Assembly (NCBI GenBank): GCA_017651645.1
Contig: JAGCCO010000041.1
Span: 1-52,480 of the forward strand
Reading direction: 5' to 3'
Origin: Bacteroidales bacterium
GTDB lineage: Bacteria; Bacteroidota; Bacteroidia; Bacteroidales; F082
Length of the DNA: 52,480 bases
The notes below the pieces were generated by a model, which was not told where the DNA came from, did not search any database, and saw only the letters and a list, made by a program, of their open reading frames with translations. A program made the translations under genes and the position numbers. Every line of letters begins with the position of its first letter. Positions within the stretch are counted from its first letter, which is position 1. Positions 1-6,897 of this stretch are shown piece by piece.

Positions 1-1059
1 ATCCTCTATTTCCCGAAGGTGAAGAACCGCTACGAGTTCCAGCGCAACAAGATACAACTCTACTGCAACGAGGTCTTCGTCACCGACAGCGTGGAAGGCA
101 TCCTGCCCGAGTTCCTCTCGCTGCTGCACGGCGTGATCGACTCGCCCGACATCCCGCTGAACGTCAGCCGCTCGTTCCTGCAAAGCGACCAGAACGTGAA
201 GAAAATCTCGACCTACATCACCAAGAAGGTGGCCGAGAAACTGGAAGAACTCTTCAAGAAAGACCGCGAGGCCTACGAGAAGAACTGGGACGACATTCGC
301 GTCTTCATCGAATACGGCATGATGAGCGACCCGAAGTTCTACGAACGTGCCGAGAAGTTCTTCCTCTTCAAGGACACCGACGACAAATACTACACCATCG
401 AGGAATACAAGGCCTTGATTAAGGAAAACCAAACTGACAAGAACAAGGCCCTCGTTTATCTGTATGCCACCGACAAGGACGACCAATACACCAACATCGA
501 GAACGCCAAGGCCAAGGGCTACAACGTCCTGATGATGGACGGCATCCTCGACCCGCATTTCATCAGCGCCTACGAGCAGAAGGAAGGCGAAAAAGGCGGC
601 GACAACCGCGCCATGTTTGCCCGTGTGGACTCCAACACCGTCGACAAGCTCATCGTGAAGGACGACAAGGAAACCACCTCCGGCCTCGACGACAAGCAGA
701 AAGAGACCCTGAAAGCCGCCTTCGAGAAGGTCATCGACAAGGTAAGGTTCAATGTGGAGTTTTGCGACGGTGCCGAGACTGACGCGCCCGTGGAGGTCAC
801 CCAAAACGAGTGGATGCGCCGTATGAAGGAGATGGAGCAGATGGGTGGCGGCCCGATGTCGTTCTACGGCTCGATGCCCGACAGCTACACGCTGATGCTC
901 AACACGAACAGCCCCGTCATCACCAGCCTCTTGGACAAGGACGAAGCCACACAGGAAGCCACCATCAGGCAGATTTACGACCTCGCTCTGCTCTCGAAGA
1001 ACTTGCTGAAGGGCAAGGATTTGAGCGAGTTTGTGAAGAGGAATATGGCCAGCTTATAA
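1..1059 (+). CDS. htpG: Molecular chaperone HtpG (Hsp90), 5'-truncated by window edge
   Basis: The reading frame is open from base 1, so 352 residues of the middle and C-terminal parts are visible and the N-terminal ATPase domain lies outside the window. The visible part begins ILYFPKVKNRYEFQRNKIQL and includes the Hsp90 middle-domain signature around NEVFVTDSVEGILPEFLSLL and GVIDSPDIPLNVSRSFLQSD, which are diagnostic of the family. The C-terminal dimerisation region ends LLKGKDLSEFVKRNMASL, with a Bacteroidota-type insertion rich in Gly/Met (GGGPMSFYG) before it. HtpG is a cytosolic ATP-dependent chaperone. A GTG occurs at base 19 but is internal, not the start. The gene is followed at once by a strong hairpin terminator shared with the convergent lipoprotein gene. 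Confidence 0.97.
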   Translation: MLYFPKVKNRYEFQRNKIQLYCNEVFVTDSVEGILPEFLSLLHGVIDSPDIPLNVSRSFLQSDQNVKKISTYITKKVAEKLEELFKKDREAYEKNWDDIRVFIEYGMMSDPKFYERAEKFFLFKDTDDKYYTIEEYKALIKENQTDKNKALVYLYATDKDDQYTNIENAKAKGYNVLMMDGILDPHFISAYEQKEGEKGGDNRAMFARVDSNTVDKLIVKDDKETTSGLDDKQKETLKAAFEKVIDKVRFNVEFCDGAETDAPVEVTQNEWMRRMKEMEQMGGGPMSFYGSMPDSYTLMLNTNSPVITSLLDKDEATQEATIRQIYDLALLSKNLLKGKDLSEFVKRNMASL

Positions 1060-1077
1060 TTCAGTTGCTGTACAAAA

Positions 1078-1116
1078 GAAATCCCCGCAACGCCATTTGG
1101 CGCTGCGGGGATTTTT
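1078..1116. terminator. Bidirectional hairpin terminator between htpG and lipoprotein gene
   Basis: A long hairpin with arms AAATCCCCGCAACGCC and GGCGCTGCGGGGATTT, one mismatch and loop ATTT. It is followed by a T run on the plus strand and, in the other direction, by T-rich sequence. It sits exactly between two convergent genes. A near-copy occurs at 3387-3424 in the same kind of position. Confidence 0.85.
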
Positions 1117-1118
1117 CA

Positions 1119-1940
1119 TTATTCGGCATCACGCACTAGGCGCACCGACAGTCCTGCATAACGGGGACAATAATTGGGCATCCCTACTGACCCTCCAAAA
1201 CACTGAACGTAAAACACATACGCAAAGGGGTCAGATGGTCCAGCTATCCAATACAAGCCAGCTTCCTGAACCCACATTAACGTTGTCCCTCTCCTTACTC
1301 CTGCTGCGGGTAAAAAGACGGCACCATACCTCTCCATAATTTCCCATTGGGATTCTGTAATATCATTAGAACTAAACGGACTCCCGTGGTTATAGTCAAG
1401 TATAGCAAAAACGGATTCGTCCCAATTATCCGGCAACAATATCAAACCATTTACATCATTAACAGTTGCAGCTGCATAAAGAATCCCCGAATCGGTAGTT
1501 CTACGATACAACAAATAATGCCAATCCGCCCAATCAAGGGTCCACCACTGATTAGCAAAGCCATTCCCATTACTGATAGGATTCTCCCCCCAATCCACAA
1601 AAGTTCCATATACTAAAGGCTCCATATAAGTTGAGGTATCTGTTGGATGGTCTCCAGTCCCCCATGCAAAAAGATCAATCCAACCATCGTATGTCTCGGA
1701 AATATTGGCATTGCCCTCTCCGATATAATCCCATTGGTTTTCGGCGAAACGCCAAGTGTCGGTTGAAGCTTGATATTGCAGATTGCCTGGCGAAAAGCAC
1801 ACCCGAGTGCTGTCATTGATCGAGAACAGTCCAACAACCGGTTGCCCAAGGTCATTTCCTCCATCATCAGGTTTGTTGCAACCCACCGCAAAAACCATCA
1901 TCAGCATTAGGGCTGCTATTGCCTTCAAAGTTCTGTTCAT
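1119..1940 (-). CDS. Surface lipoprotein, FISUMP-related (FSxGNLQY-type body)
   Basis: 273 residues. The N-terminus is a lipoprotein signal peptide with lipobox FAVGC (Cys21). CNKPDDGGND after it is an acidic stretch of the kind that acts as a lipoprotein export signal in Bacteroidota, so a surface location is inferred. The body contains CFSPGNLQYQAST, WRFAENQWDYIG and YDGWIDLFAWGTGDHP, a conserved pattern of Bacteroidota hypothetical proteins, and ends with AGLSVRLVRDAE, like the last strand of FISUMP/DUF1566 domains. Signal peptide, leader and upstream DNA are about 89 percent identical to those of the lipoprotein gene at 3443-4216 although the mature proteins differ. Function unknown; a lectin-like or adhesive role is only a guess from the fold. 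Confidence 0.85.
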   Translation of the reverse strand: MNRTLKAIAALMLMMVFAVGCNKPDDGGNDLGQPVVGLFSINDSTRVCFSPGNLQYQASTDTWRFAENQWDYIGEGNANISETYDGWIDLFAWGTGDHPTDTSTYMEPLVYGTFVDWGENPISNGNGFANQWWTLDWADWHYLLYRRTTDSGILYAAATVNDVNGLILLPDNWDESVFAILDYNHGSPFSSNDITESQWEIMERYGAVFLPAAGVRRGTTLMWVQEAGLYWIAGPSDPFAYVFYVQCFGGSVGMPNYCPRYAGLSVRLVRDAE

Positions 1941-1968
1941 ATCTGTTATGTTTTAGGTGTTTGACATC

Positions 1969-1987
1969 GCAAAGAAACAAAAAAAGT
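1969..1987 (-). promoter_or_regulatory. Conserved upstream element of FISUMP lipoprotein genes, copy 1
   Basis: Plus-strand GCAAAGAAACAAAAAAAGT, 29 nt upstream of the start codon. Read on the minus strand it gives GTTTCTTTGC, close to the TAnnTTTG -7 element. The identical 19-mer sits at the same distance upstream of the lipoprotein gene at 4216, and a 17-nt match lies upstream of the one at 44852. Promoter function is inferred. Confidence 0.5.
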
Positions 1988-2023
1988 GCGATATGGCAAG
2001 TTTGTGATATAGGATTTTAAAAT

Positions 2024-2139
2024 TAGTGTTTAAAAACACTATTTTTAATATAAAATTAGTATTTAGAAACATTATTTTAGAAATATATTAGTGTTTTAAA
2101 ATACTATTTTTTGCAAAAATATTGTGTTTTAAAATATTA
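2024..2139. repeat. Array of four 18-bp palindromes phased at 32-33 bp (candidate operators)
   Basis: Four AT-rich palindromes begin at 2024, 2057, 2089 and 2122. Copy 1 is a perfect 8-bp inverted repeat with a 2-nt centre, TAGTGTTT-AA-AAACACTA. Copies 2-4 are TAGTATTTAGAAACATTA, TAGTGTTTTAAAATACTA and TTGTGTTTTAAAATATTA. Spacings are 33, 32 and 33 bp, roughly three helical turns, so all copies would face the same side of the DNA. Copy 4 overlaps the TTG -33 box of the ATPase promoter, as expected for repressor sites. Confidence 0.75.
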
Positions 2140-2151
2140 TTTGTATCTTTG
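2122..2151 (+). promoter_or_regulatory. Promoter of the AAA ATPase gene
   Basis: TTG at 2122-2124, a 19-nt spacer, then TATCTTTG at 2144-2151: an exact match to the Bacteroidota TTG-N19-TAnnTTTG promoter. It lies downstream of the in-frame TTG at 2111, which therefore cannot be the start, and 19 nt upstream of the ATG at 2171. Confidence 0.85.
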
Positions 2152-2170
2152 CGGGCAAAATACGACCACC

Positions 2171-3373
2171 ATGAACTCAATAGAATACCTGCAAAAAGTC
2201 TTGGACAGGAAACTTCAAGCCACTTCTACCGACTTCAAACGATACCTGTTCGGGAAAATCGACTGGAGAGACAGACTTATCGGCATCAAAGGGCCGAAAG
2301 GCACGGGCAAGTCCACGCTGATGCTCCAGCACATCAAAGAAGCCTTCCCGGACACATCTGAAGTGCTGTACGCTTCGTTGGACGACCTTTGGTTTGCGAC
2401 ACACGCTTTTGCGGATGTGGTGGAGGACTACTATGCCTATGGCGGACGGTATCTTTTCCTTGACGAGATTCATTATTTGGACTCCTGGCAGACCGTCTTG
2501 AAGAACCTCAACGACAACTACCCCGGACTTTACGTTGCCTACACCGGCTCGTCGATGCTTAAAATGGAGAAAGGCAAAGGCGACCTCTCAAGAAGGCTGA
2601 TGGAATACACCCTGACGGGTCTCTCGTTCCGAGAGTATCTGAAGTTTGAAGGCATCAAGAACATCCCTGTCATCGAGTTGAAAGACTTGCTCAAAAAGCA
2701 CAGAAGCATCGCCATGGAAATCATCAGTGATGGTTTCAAGGTGCTGCCCGCATTTGTCCAATATCTGAAGATGGGTTATTATCCTTTTTACAAAGACGTT
2801 TACGAAGGGTATGCCAATCGTTTGCAGAACGTGGTCAACCATATTTTAGAAAACGATTATGCCGTCATTGAGAACGTGGAGCAATCCACCATCAAGAAAG
2901 CCAAAAAAATGTTCATGATCTTGGCCGAGCAAGTGCCACAAAAGCCCAACATGTCGGAGCTTTACCGAGAGTTGGATACCGACCGCAACCAAGGGCTGAA
3001 GATGTTGTATGCCTTGGAAAAGGCGGGGCTGCTATCTTTACTCACCGATACACCAAGAAAGTTATCCGATTTGTCGCGCCCTGAAAAGATTTATCTCAAC
3101 AACACCAACCTCACGAGCGCCTTCTCCATGCAGCCCAACATAGGCACGATGCGGGAGTTGTTCTTCCTGAACCAGTTGAGCCAGTCGCATCAAGTGACCT
3201 ATCCTCCAAAAGGCGATTTCCTTGTGGATGGAAAGTACTTGTTTGAAGTCGGCGGGCGGAAGAAAAGCTTTGACCAAATCAAGGACATTCCCAACAGTTA
3301 TTTGGCCATTGACGAAACCGAGGTGGGCTATGGAAACAAAATCCCGCTATGGATGTTCGGGTTGCTTTACTGA
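2171..3373 (+). CDS. AAA family ATPase, AAA_14/DUF4143 type
   Basis: 400 residues. A P-loop GPKGTGKST is at residues 41-49 and Walker B YLFLDE at 94-99, followed by IHYLDSW. YTGSSMLKM near 135 resembles sensor 1, and LSFREYL is typical of the AAA_14/DUF4143 ATP-binding proteins frequent in Bacteroidota. The middle part is a probable winged-helix region. The C-terminus (FLVDGKYLFEVGGRKKSFDQ) matches the DUF4143 module, which is related to the PD-(D/E)XK nuclease fold. The ATG at 2171 is chosen because the promoter element ends at 2151. Cellular role unknown; such proteins are often suspected of mobile-element or toxin-like roles. It sits alone between two FISUMP lipoprotein genes with its own promoter, operator-like array and terminator, which suggests an inserted cassette. 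Confidence 0.9.
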   Translation: MNSIEYLQKVLDRKLQATSTDFKRYLFGKIDWRDRLIGIKGPKGTGKSTLMLQHIKEAFPDTSEVLYASLDDLWFATHAFADVVEDYYAYGGRYLFLDEIHYLDSWQTVLKNLNDNYPGLYVAYTGSSMLKMEKGKGDLSRRLMEYTLTGLSFREYLKFEGIKNIPVIELKDLLKKHRSIAMEIISDGFKVLPAFVQYLKMGYYPFYKDVYEGYANRLQNVVNHILENDYAVIENVEQSTIKKAKKMFMILAEQVPQKPNMSELYRELDTDRNQGLKMLYALEKAGLLSLLTDTPRKLSDLSRPEKIYLNNTNLTSAFSMQPNIGTMRELFFLNQLSQSHQVTYPPKGDFLVDGKYLFEVGGRKKSFDQIKDIPNSYLAIDETEVGYGNKIPLWMFGLLY

Positions 3374-3386
3374 TGGGCCATCAAAG

Positions 3387-3424
3387 AAATCCCTGCAACG
3401 TCATTTGGCGTTGCGGGGATTTTC
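3387..3424. terminator. Bidirectional hairpin terminator, near-copy of 1078-1116
   Basis: AAATCCCTGCAACGTCATTTGGCG continues into TTGCGGGGATTTT and forms a long hairpin (with G-T pairs) between the convergent ATPase and lipoprotein genes. Stem, ATTT loop and upstream CAAAGAAAT context closely match the terminator at 1078-1116. Confidence 0.85.
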
Positions 3425-3442
3425 AATTATATTTTGGTTCAA

Positions 3443-4216
3443 TCATTTTGCGGAACACACAGGACGAACGGGCAGACCGCGACTCCGCTCCGTACGACTT
3501 CCTCCGTTATATCCGTATGGAAAATAAAACTCATTCGCTAAATAATCGTAGTCTGGGTAACTATATTGATTGAAAGCTATACCTCTTTCTTTCATCCAAT
3601 ACTGGCCACTGTGACCCGGTTGATCGAATTCTGTTTGGGGTTCTCCTGCCCATGAAAAAACTCCTTTAAGCCCTGCAGCAGGCAAGAAAAGCATGTTACC
3701 ATTATTCCCAATAACAAGCAGCCCGCTAACCCCATTAATCGAATCCCATCTATGATCGCATTCGTTCAGCAGTTCCATGGCTTCCGCACCGTCAGGCATA
3801 CGCCAGCCTTCACCCCAATTCACCGTGGCCGGGTCATCCGAAGGTTGTAAATCATACAAATTATCGGTAAATCCATTGTAGCCGTAAGTCGTATCACTGC
3901 AATACTTTGTCAACAAATCATAATCACCTTCACAGTATTTATAAGTACTCCAATCGTAAGTTGTTTTAGGCTCCGTCTCGCCCCAGGCAAAGTAATCGCC
4001 ATAGTCTTCTGGCACTTCCGCACCCACATTACAAGTAGCCCACAAAGTTCCGCTCGGTAGGCCAAGGTCAACATAATCATGACCGTTTAGTGTTCCGCTA
4101 TCGTCAACAATACTATCATTTTGACCGCCGTTATTCGGCTCATCAGGTTTGTTGCAACCCACCGCAAAAACCATTATCAGCATTAAGGCTGCCATCGTTT
4201 TCAAGGTTCTATTCAT
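3443..4216 (-). CDS. FISUMP-domain surface lipoprotein
   Basis: 257 residues. The signal peptide ends in lipobox FAVGC, followed by NKPDEPNNGG, a linker suited to surface export. The body starts GHDYVDLGLPSGTLWATCNV and contains DYFAWGETEPKTTYDW, the core of the FISUMP domain (TIGR02145), then WRMPDGAEAMELL, LFLPAAGLKG and C-terminal RSRGLPVRPVCSAK. FISUMP domains are predicted to adopt an FGE/C-type-lectin-like fold and occur in surface proteins. The start is set by the conserved signal peptide and by the shared upstream element 29 nt before it. The typical YWSSS motif is replaced here by QYWMKER. Ligand unknown. Confidence 0.9.
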   Translation of the reverse strand: MNRTLKTMAALMLIMVFAVGCNKPDEPNNGGQNDSIVDDSGTLNGHDYVDLGLPSGTLWATCNVGAEVPEDYGDYFAWGETEPKTTYDWSTYKYCEGDYDLLTKYCSDTTYGYNGFTDNLYDLQPSDDPATVNWGEGWRMPDGAEAMELLNECDHRWDSINGVSGLLVIGNNGNMLFLPAAGLKGVFSWAGEPQTEFDQPGHSGQYWMKERGIAFNQYSYPDYDYLANEFYFPYGYNGGSRTERSRGLPVRPVCSAK

Positions 4217-4244
4217 ATCCGTTGTGTTTTAGTTGCTTGACATT

Positions 4245-4263
4245 GCAAAGAAACAAAAAAAGT
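4245..4263 (-). promoter_or_regulatory. Conserved upstream element of FISUMP lipoprotein genes, copy 2
   Basis: Identical 19-mer to 1969-1987, again 29 nt upstream of the start codon (at 4216). The minus-strand reading GTTTCTTTGC resembles the -7 element. It lies just beyond the end (4270) of the next lipoprotein gene on the same strand. Confidence 0.5.
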
Positions 4264-4269
4264 CACGAA

Positions 4270-5025
4270 TTAAAAACACTTCGCAGAACGCACCGCCCTG
4301 ACGACTTGACCACGGCTACGCTCGTAGGTACCGCACACGTGGCATTCATCAAGGTCATAGTGGAAGCTCCACCCGCGCTCAGGACAACCCGTATGGAGAG
4401 AACTCGACCAATAAATGCCGAGACCAGGACATATTAGCTCACCATCCAAGAAGAAACCTGTAGTGGGCAAGAAGATGCTGTTACCGTTCCAGCTCGTCAA
4501 GAGCCTACCCTCCACGCCATTCTGGGTCGTCCAAGCACAAGTCGTTTTTTGATATAGTTCCTCCCATTCCTCTTTAGTAGGCATGCGCCAGTCAGCGCCC
4601 CAGTTAGCTGTAGCAGCATCATCCATAGGTTCCAAGAGGGTCATGTTATCAACAAATCCGTTGAGTCCATAACACGAATCGGTACAGTATTTAGTTAGTT
4701 CTTTACGTTCGTAATTGCCATATTTGTAGCTCTTCCAATCATAGATATCCTTTGGCAAGGTCTCGCCCCAGGCAAAATAATCGCCCACGCCTTCTGGTGT
4801 ATCAGCTCCGACATTACAGGTAGCCCACAAAGCACCGCTTGGCAAGCCGAGGTCAACATAATCATGAACTTCGGTTCCGCTATTACCACCATTATTAGGT
4901 TCAACAATACTATCGTTTTGACCGCTGTTGTCTCCGCCATTACTTGGATTATCCGGTTTGTTGCAACTCACCGCAAAAACCATCATCAACACTATGATTA
5001 CTATGGCCTTCAAAGTTTTGTTCAT
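4270..5025 (-). CDS. FISUMP-domain lipoprotein in operon with the TIR-FGE gene
   Basis: 251 residues. The signal peptide has lipobox FAVSC followed by NKPDNPSNGGDNSGQND, a long Asn/Gly/Ser linker. The FISUMP body includes VHDYVDLGLPSGALWATC, DYFAWGETLPKDIYDWKSYK, LTKYCTDSCYGLNGFVDN, DWRMPTKEEWEELY, IFLPTTGFF, YWSSSLH and RSRGQVVRAVRSAKCF. It is the closest relative in this window of the 3443-4216 protein. Only 26 nt separate its start from the stop of the upstream TIR-FGE gene and no separate promoter is visible, so the two are probably one transcript. Outer-membrane and probably surface-exposed; function unknown. Confidence 0.9.
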   Translation of the reverse strand: MNKTLKAIVIIVLMMVFAVSCNKPDNPSNGGDNSGQNDSIVEPNNGGNSGTEVHDYVDLGLPSGALWATCNVGADTPEGVGDYFAWGETLPKDIYDWKSYKYGNYERKELTKYCTDSCYGLNGFVDNMTLLEPMDDAATANWGADWRMPTKEEWEELYQKTTCAWTTQNGVEGRLLTSWNGNSIFLPTTGFFLDGELICPGLGIYWSSSLHTGCPERGWSFHYDLDECHVCGTYERSRGQVVRAVRSAKCF

Positions 5026-5051
5026 GACGAATTAGTACCCGTCGCTTAGAA

Positions 5052-6365
5052 TCACTTTGAAAGGGCTAGCCTGAACCCATGACCATTGCCTCTGAAATCG
5101 GGACCGCCTTTGCCTCGGAAAGTCACTTGACTACGGTCGGCATTACGATTCCAGCCACCGCCACGAAGCACACGCATCGTTTCCTTCGCATTCACATCAT
5201 ACAAGTCGCTGCACCACTCCCAAACATTACCGCTCATGTCGTACAGACCAAGTTCGTTGGGTTTCAACTGCTTCACCTCGTGTGTGATATTTCCACAGTT
5301 CCTGTTGTACCAAGCCACATCCTCAATGTGGTTACTCCCCGCATACAAATAGCCATTGGCTTTGTTTCCGCCTCGGGCTGCAAACTCCCACTCAGCTTCA
5401 GTAGGCAGACGGAAGTTCATGTTGGTCAAAGCATTCAATTTGCGGATAAAAGTCTGGATTTCGTTCCAACTGATTTCGTAAGCAGGATAATTGTCGCCCA
5501 AGCCCGTTTCAGCGGTCCAGCCTCCGTTGTGGGTAGGCACGGTGCCCATCACCGCTTTCCACAAAGCTTGCGTCACTTCGGTCTCTCCCAAATAAAACGA
5601 GCTCACCATCACCTCATGAGCAGTGGCATCATCGGTGCCACCCATCACAAAAGTCTCGCCTTCAACGGGTTTCATCACAAAACCGACCCCATTGGCAGCG
5701 ATGGTAAGGTCATCAAATGCTTGGGAAGTGGCCTCAGGCTGCTCCTCATGCGAACCTAACATCATCGGAATCAACGCTGCCAAAGCTCCAACGGCCAAAA
5801 CACCCAACACAATCCAAACCGCTTTCTTGCTTTTTTTGCCGGCATCCTTAGTCGGAGTGGCTTGAACCGTGTCAACACTCTTATGGACAACTGTCGGAAA
5901 CTCTTTTGCTTCAGGTTGAGTGGTTTTCATCTCCATATTAACCATATCGCTCTCCTCTCTACGAGGCAGCTTTGATTTTATCGTCCTGACCAGTTTTTCC
6001 ATCATCGGCTGGCGCATGGCCGGGTCAGAATAGTCGATATAGTCGAGGTTCACCAAATCAAACTCAATATCCTCACTGTAAACTGTCTGGTCAATCTTAA
6101 TGGGAATGATGGGCTTTTCATAATGCACGGCAATACTGACCTCCTTCGTAGTCCACGGCGAGGTATTCGACGACTCGGAGGAGAAAAACATGAATAAGGC
6201 ACTCTCTTTGATAGCATTCACAATCACCCTTTTAAACGCGTCGCCACTCTCAACGCCGTCGCGGTCAATCCATACACGAACGCCTTCCGACTCCAAACGA
6301 TTCACGAATTCATCCACTATTATTGTGTCCTTACGGCTATAACTGACAAATACATCGTACTTCAT
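5052..6365 (-). CDS. TIR - transmembrane - FGE/SUMF1-like fusion protein
   Basis: 437 residues. Residues 1-135 form a TIR domain: YDVFVSYSRKD, RVWIDRDGVESGDAF (BB-loop region) and NTSPWTTKEV, where Glu75 occupies the place of the catalytic Glu of NADase TIRs. A linker to about 180 ends in KKSKK, followed by one hydrophobic segment at 182-203. Positive-inside topology predicts TIR in the cytosol and the C-terminus in the periplasm or outside. Residues 225-437 form an FGE-sulfatase/SUMF1 domain (MGGTDDA, RLPTEAEWEFAARGG, LGLYDMSGNVWEWCSDLY, RVLRGGGWNRN, GFRLA). The two catalytic cysteines of true formylglycine-generating enzymes are missing after RGGGW, so this should be a binding rather than a catalytic domain. 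Domains are clear; a receptor-like sensing role with NAD cleavage as output is inference. Confidence 0.92.
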   Translation of the reverse strand: MKYDVFVSYSRKDTIIVDEFVNRLESEGVRVWIDRDGVESGDAFKRVIVNAIKESALFMFFSSESSNTSPWTTKEVSIAVHYEKPIIPIKIDQTVYSEDIEFDLVNLDYIDYSDPAMRQPMMEKLVRTIKSKLPRREESDMVNMEMKTTQPEAKEFPTVVHKSVDTVQATPTKDAGKKSKKAVWIVLGVLAVGALAALIPMMLGSHEEQPEATSQAFDDLTIAANGVGFVMKPVEGETFVMGGTDDATAHEVMVSSFYLGETEVTQALWKAVMGTVPTHNGGWTAETGLGDNYPAYEISWNEIQTFIRKLNALTNMNFRLPTEAEWEFAARGGNKANGYLYAGSNHIEDVAWYNRNCGNITHEVKQLKPNELGLYDMSGNVWEWCSDLYDVNAKETMRVLRGGGWNRNADRSQVTFRGKGGPDFRGNGHGFRLALSK

Positions 6366-6385
6366 AATAATCTGATTTATTGCTG

Positions 6386-6393
6386 CAAAATTA
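6386..6393 (-). promoter_or_regulatory. -7 element upstream of the TIR-FGE gene
   Basis: Minus-strand TAATTTTG fits TAnnTTTG and lies 20 nt upstream of the ATG at 6365. It is divergent from the promoter at 6427-6434. Confidence 0.6.
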
Positions 6394-6426
6394 ATAAATA
6401 ATATCAGTTCCTCACAAAAAAATGAT

Positions 6427-6434
6427 TATCTTTG
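6427..6434 (+). promoter_or_regulatory. -7 element upstream of the TPM-domain genes
   Basis: TATCTTTG, an exact TAnnTTTG match, 19 nt upstream of the ATG at 6454. Confidence 0.75.
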
Positions 6435-6453
6435 CACTCAAAAGAAACTATTT

Positions 6454-6897
6454 ATGTCAAATGCCATCACCATACTAAACCGCGAAGAGGACCGTCGCGT
6501 CGTGGAAGCCATACGACAGGCTGAGCTAAACACCTCGGGTGAAATCAAGGTGCACATCGAGAACCATTGTCGAGGCAATGTTGAAGAACGCAGTCTCGTT
6601 GTCTTTGACAAACTGAAATTAAACGAAACCCAACTACGCAATGGTGTGCTTATCTACCTTGCCGTCAAAGACCACAAGTTTGCCATCCTTGGTGACGAGG
6701 GCATTGATAAAGTCGTGGAAGACGGTTTCTGGAACGACGTCAAAGACCTGATGCAAGCCCATTTCAAGGAAGGCCGTTTCACCGAAGGTCTTGAGCAAGG
6801 CATCCAACGCTGTGGCGAGAAACTGAAGACCTTTTTCCCTTACCAATCCGACGACATCAACGAAATCCCTGACGATATTTCCTATGAAAACAACTAA
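6454..6897 (+). CDS. TPM-domain protein, cytosolic form
   Basis: 147 residues, no signal peptide or membrane segment. The sequence from EEDRRVVEAIRQAELNTSGEIKV through VEERSLVVFDKLKLNETQLRNGVLIYLAVKDHKFAILGDEGID to EGRFTEGLEQGI is the TPM domain (TPM_phosphatase family), which in other proteins has phosphatase-like or membrane-protein quality-control roles. It overlaps the second TPM gene by 14 nt, so the two are translationally linked. In many Bacteroidota a LemA gene precedes such a pair; none is visible here. Confidence 0.85.
   Translation: MSNAITILNREEDRRVVEAIRQAELNTSGEIKVHIENHCRGNVEERSLVVFDKLKLNETQLRNGVLIYLAVKDHKFAILGDEGIDKVVEDGFWNDVKDLMQAHFKEGRFTEGLEQGIQRCGEKLKTFFPYQSDDINEIPDDISYENN

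Noticed and set aside
2024..2139. Possible CRISPR array
   Set aside because: The repeats are only 18 bp, imperfect and palindromic, spaced by AT-rich segments of 14-15 bp, with no cas gene in the window. An operator array fits better.
5052..6365. Diversity-generating retroelement target
   Set aside because: FGE/C-type-lectin domains are common DGR targets, but there is no reverse transcriptase gene and no template/variable repeat pair in the window.
5052..6365. Active formylglycine-generating enzyme
   Set aside because: The two cysteines needed for catalysis are absent in the segment after RGGGW.
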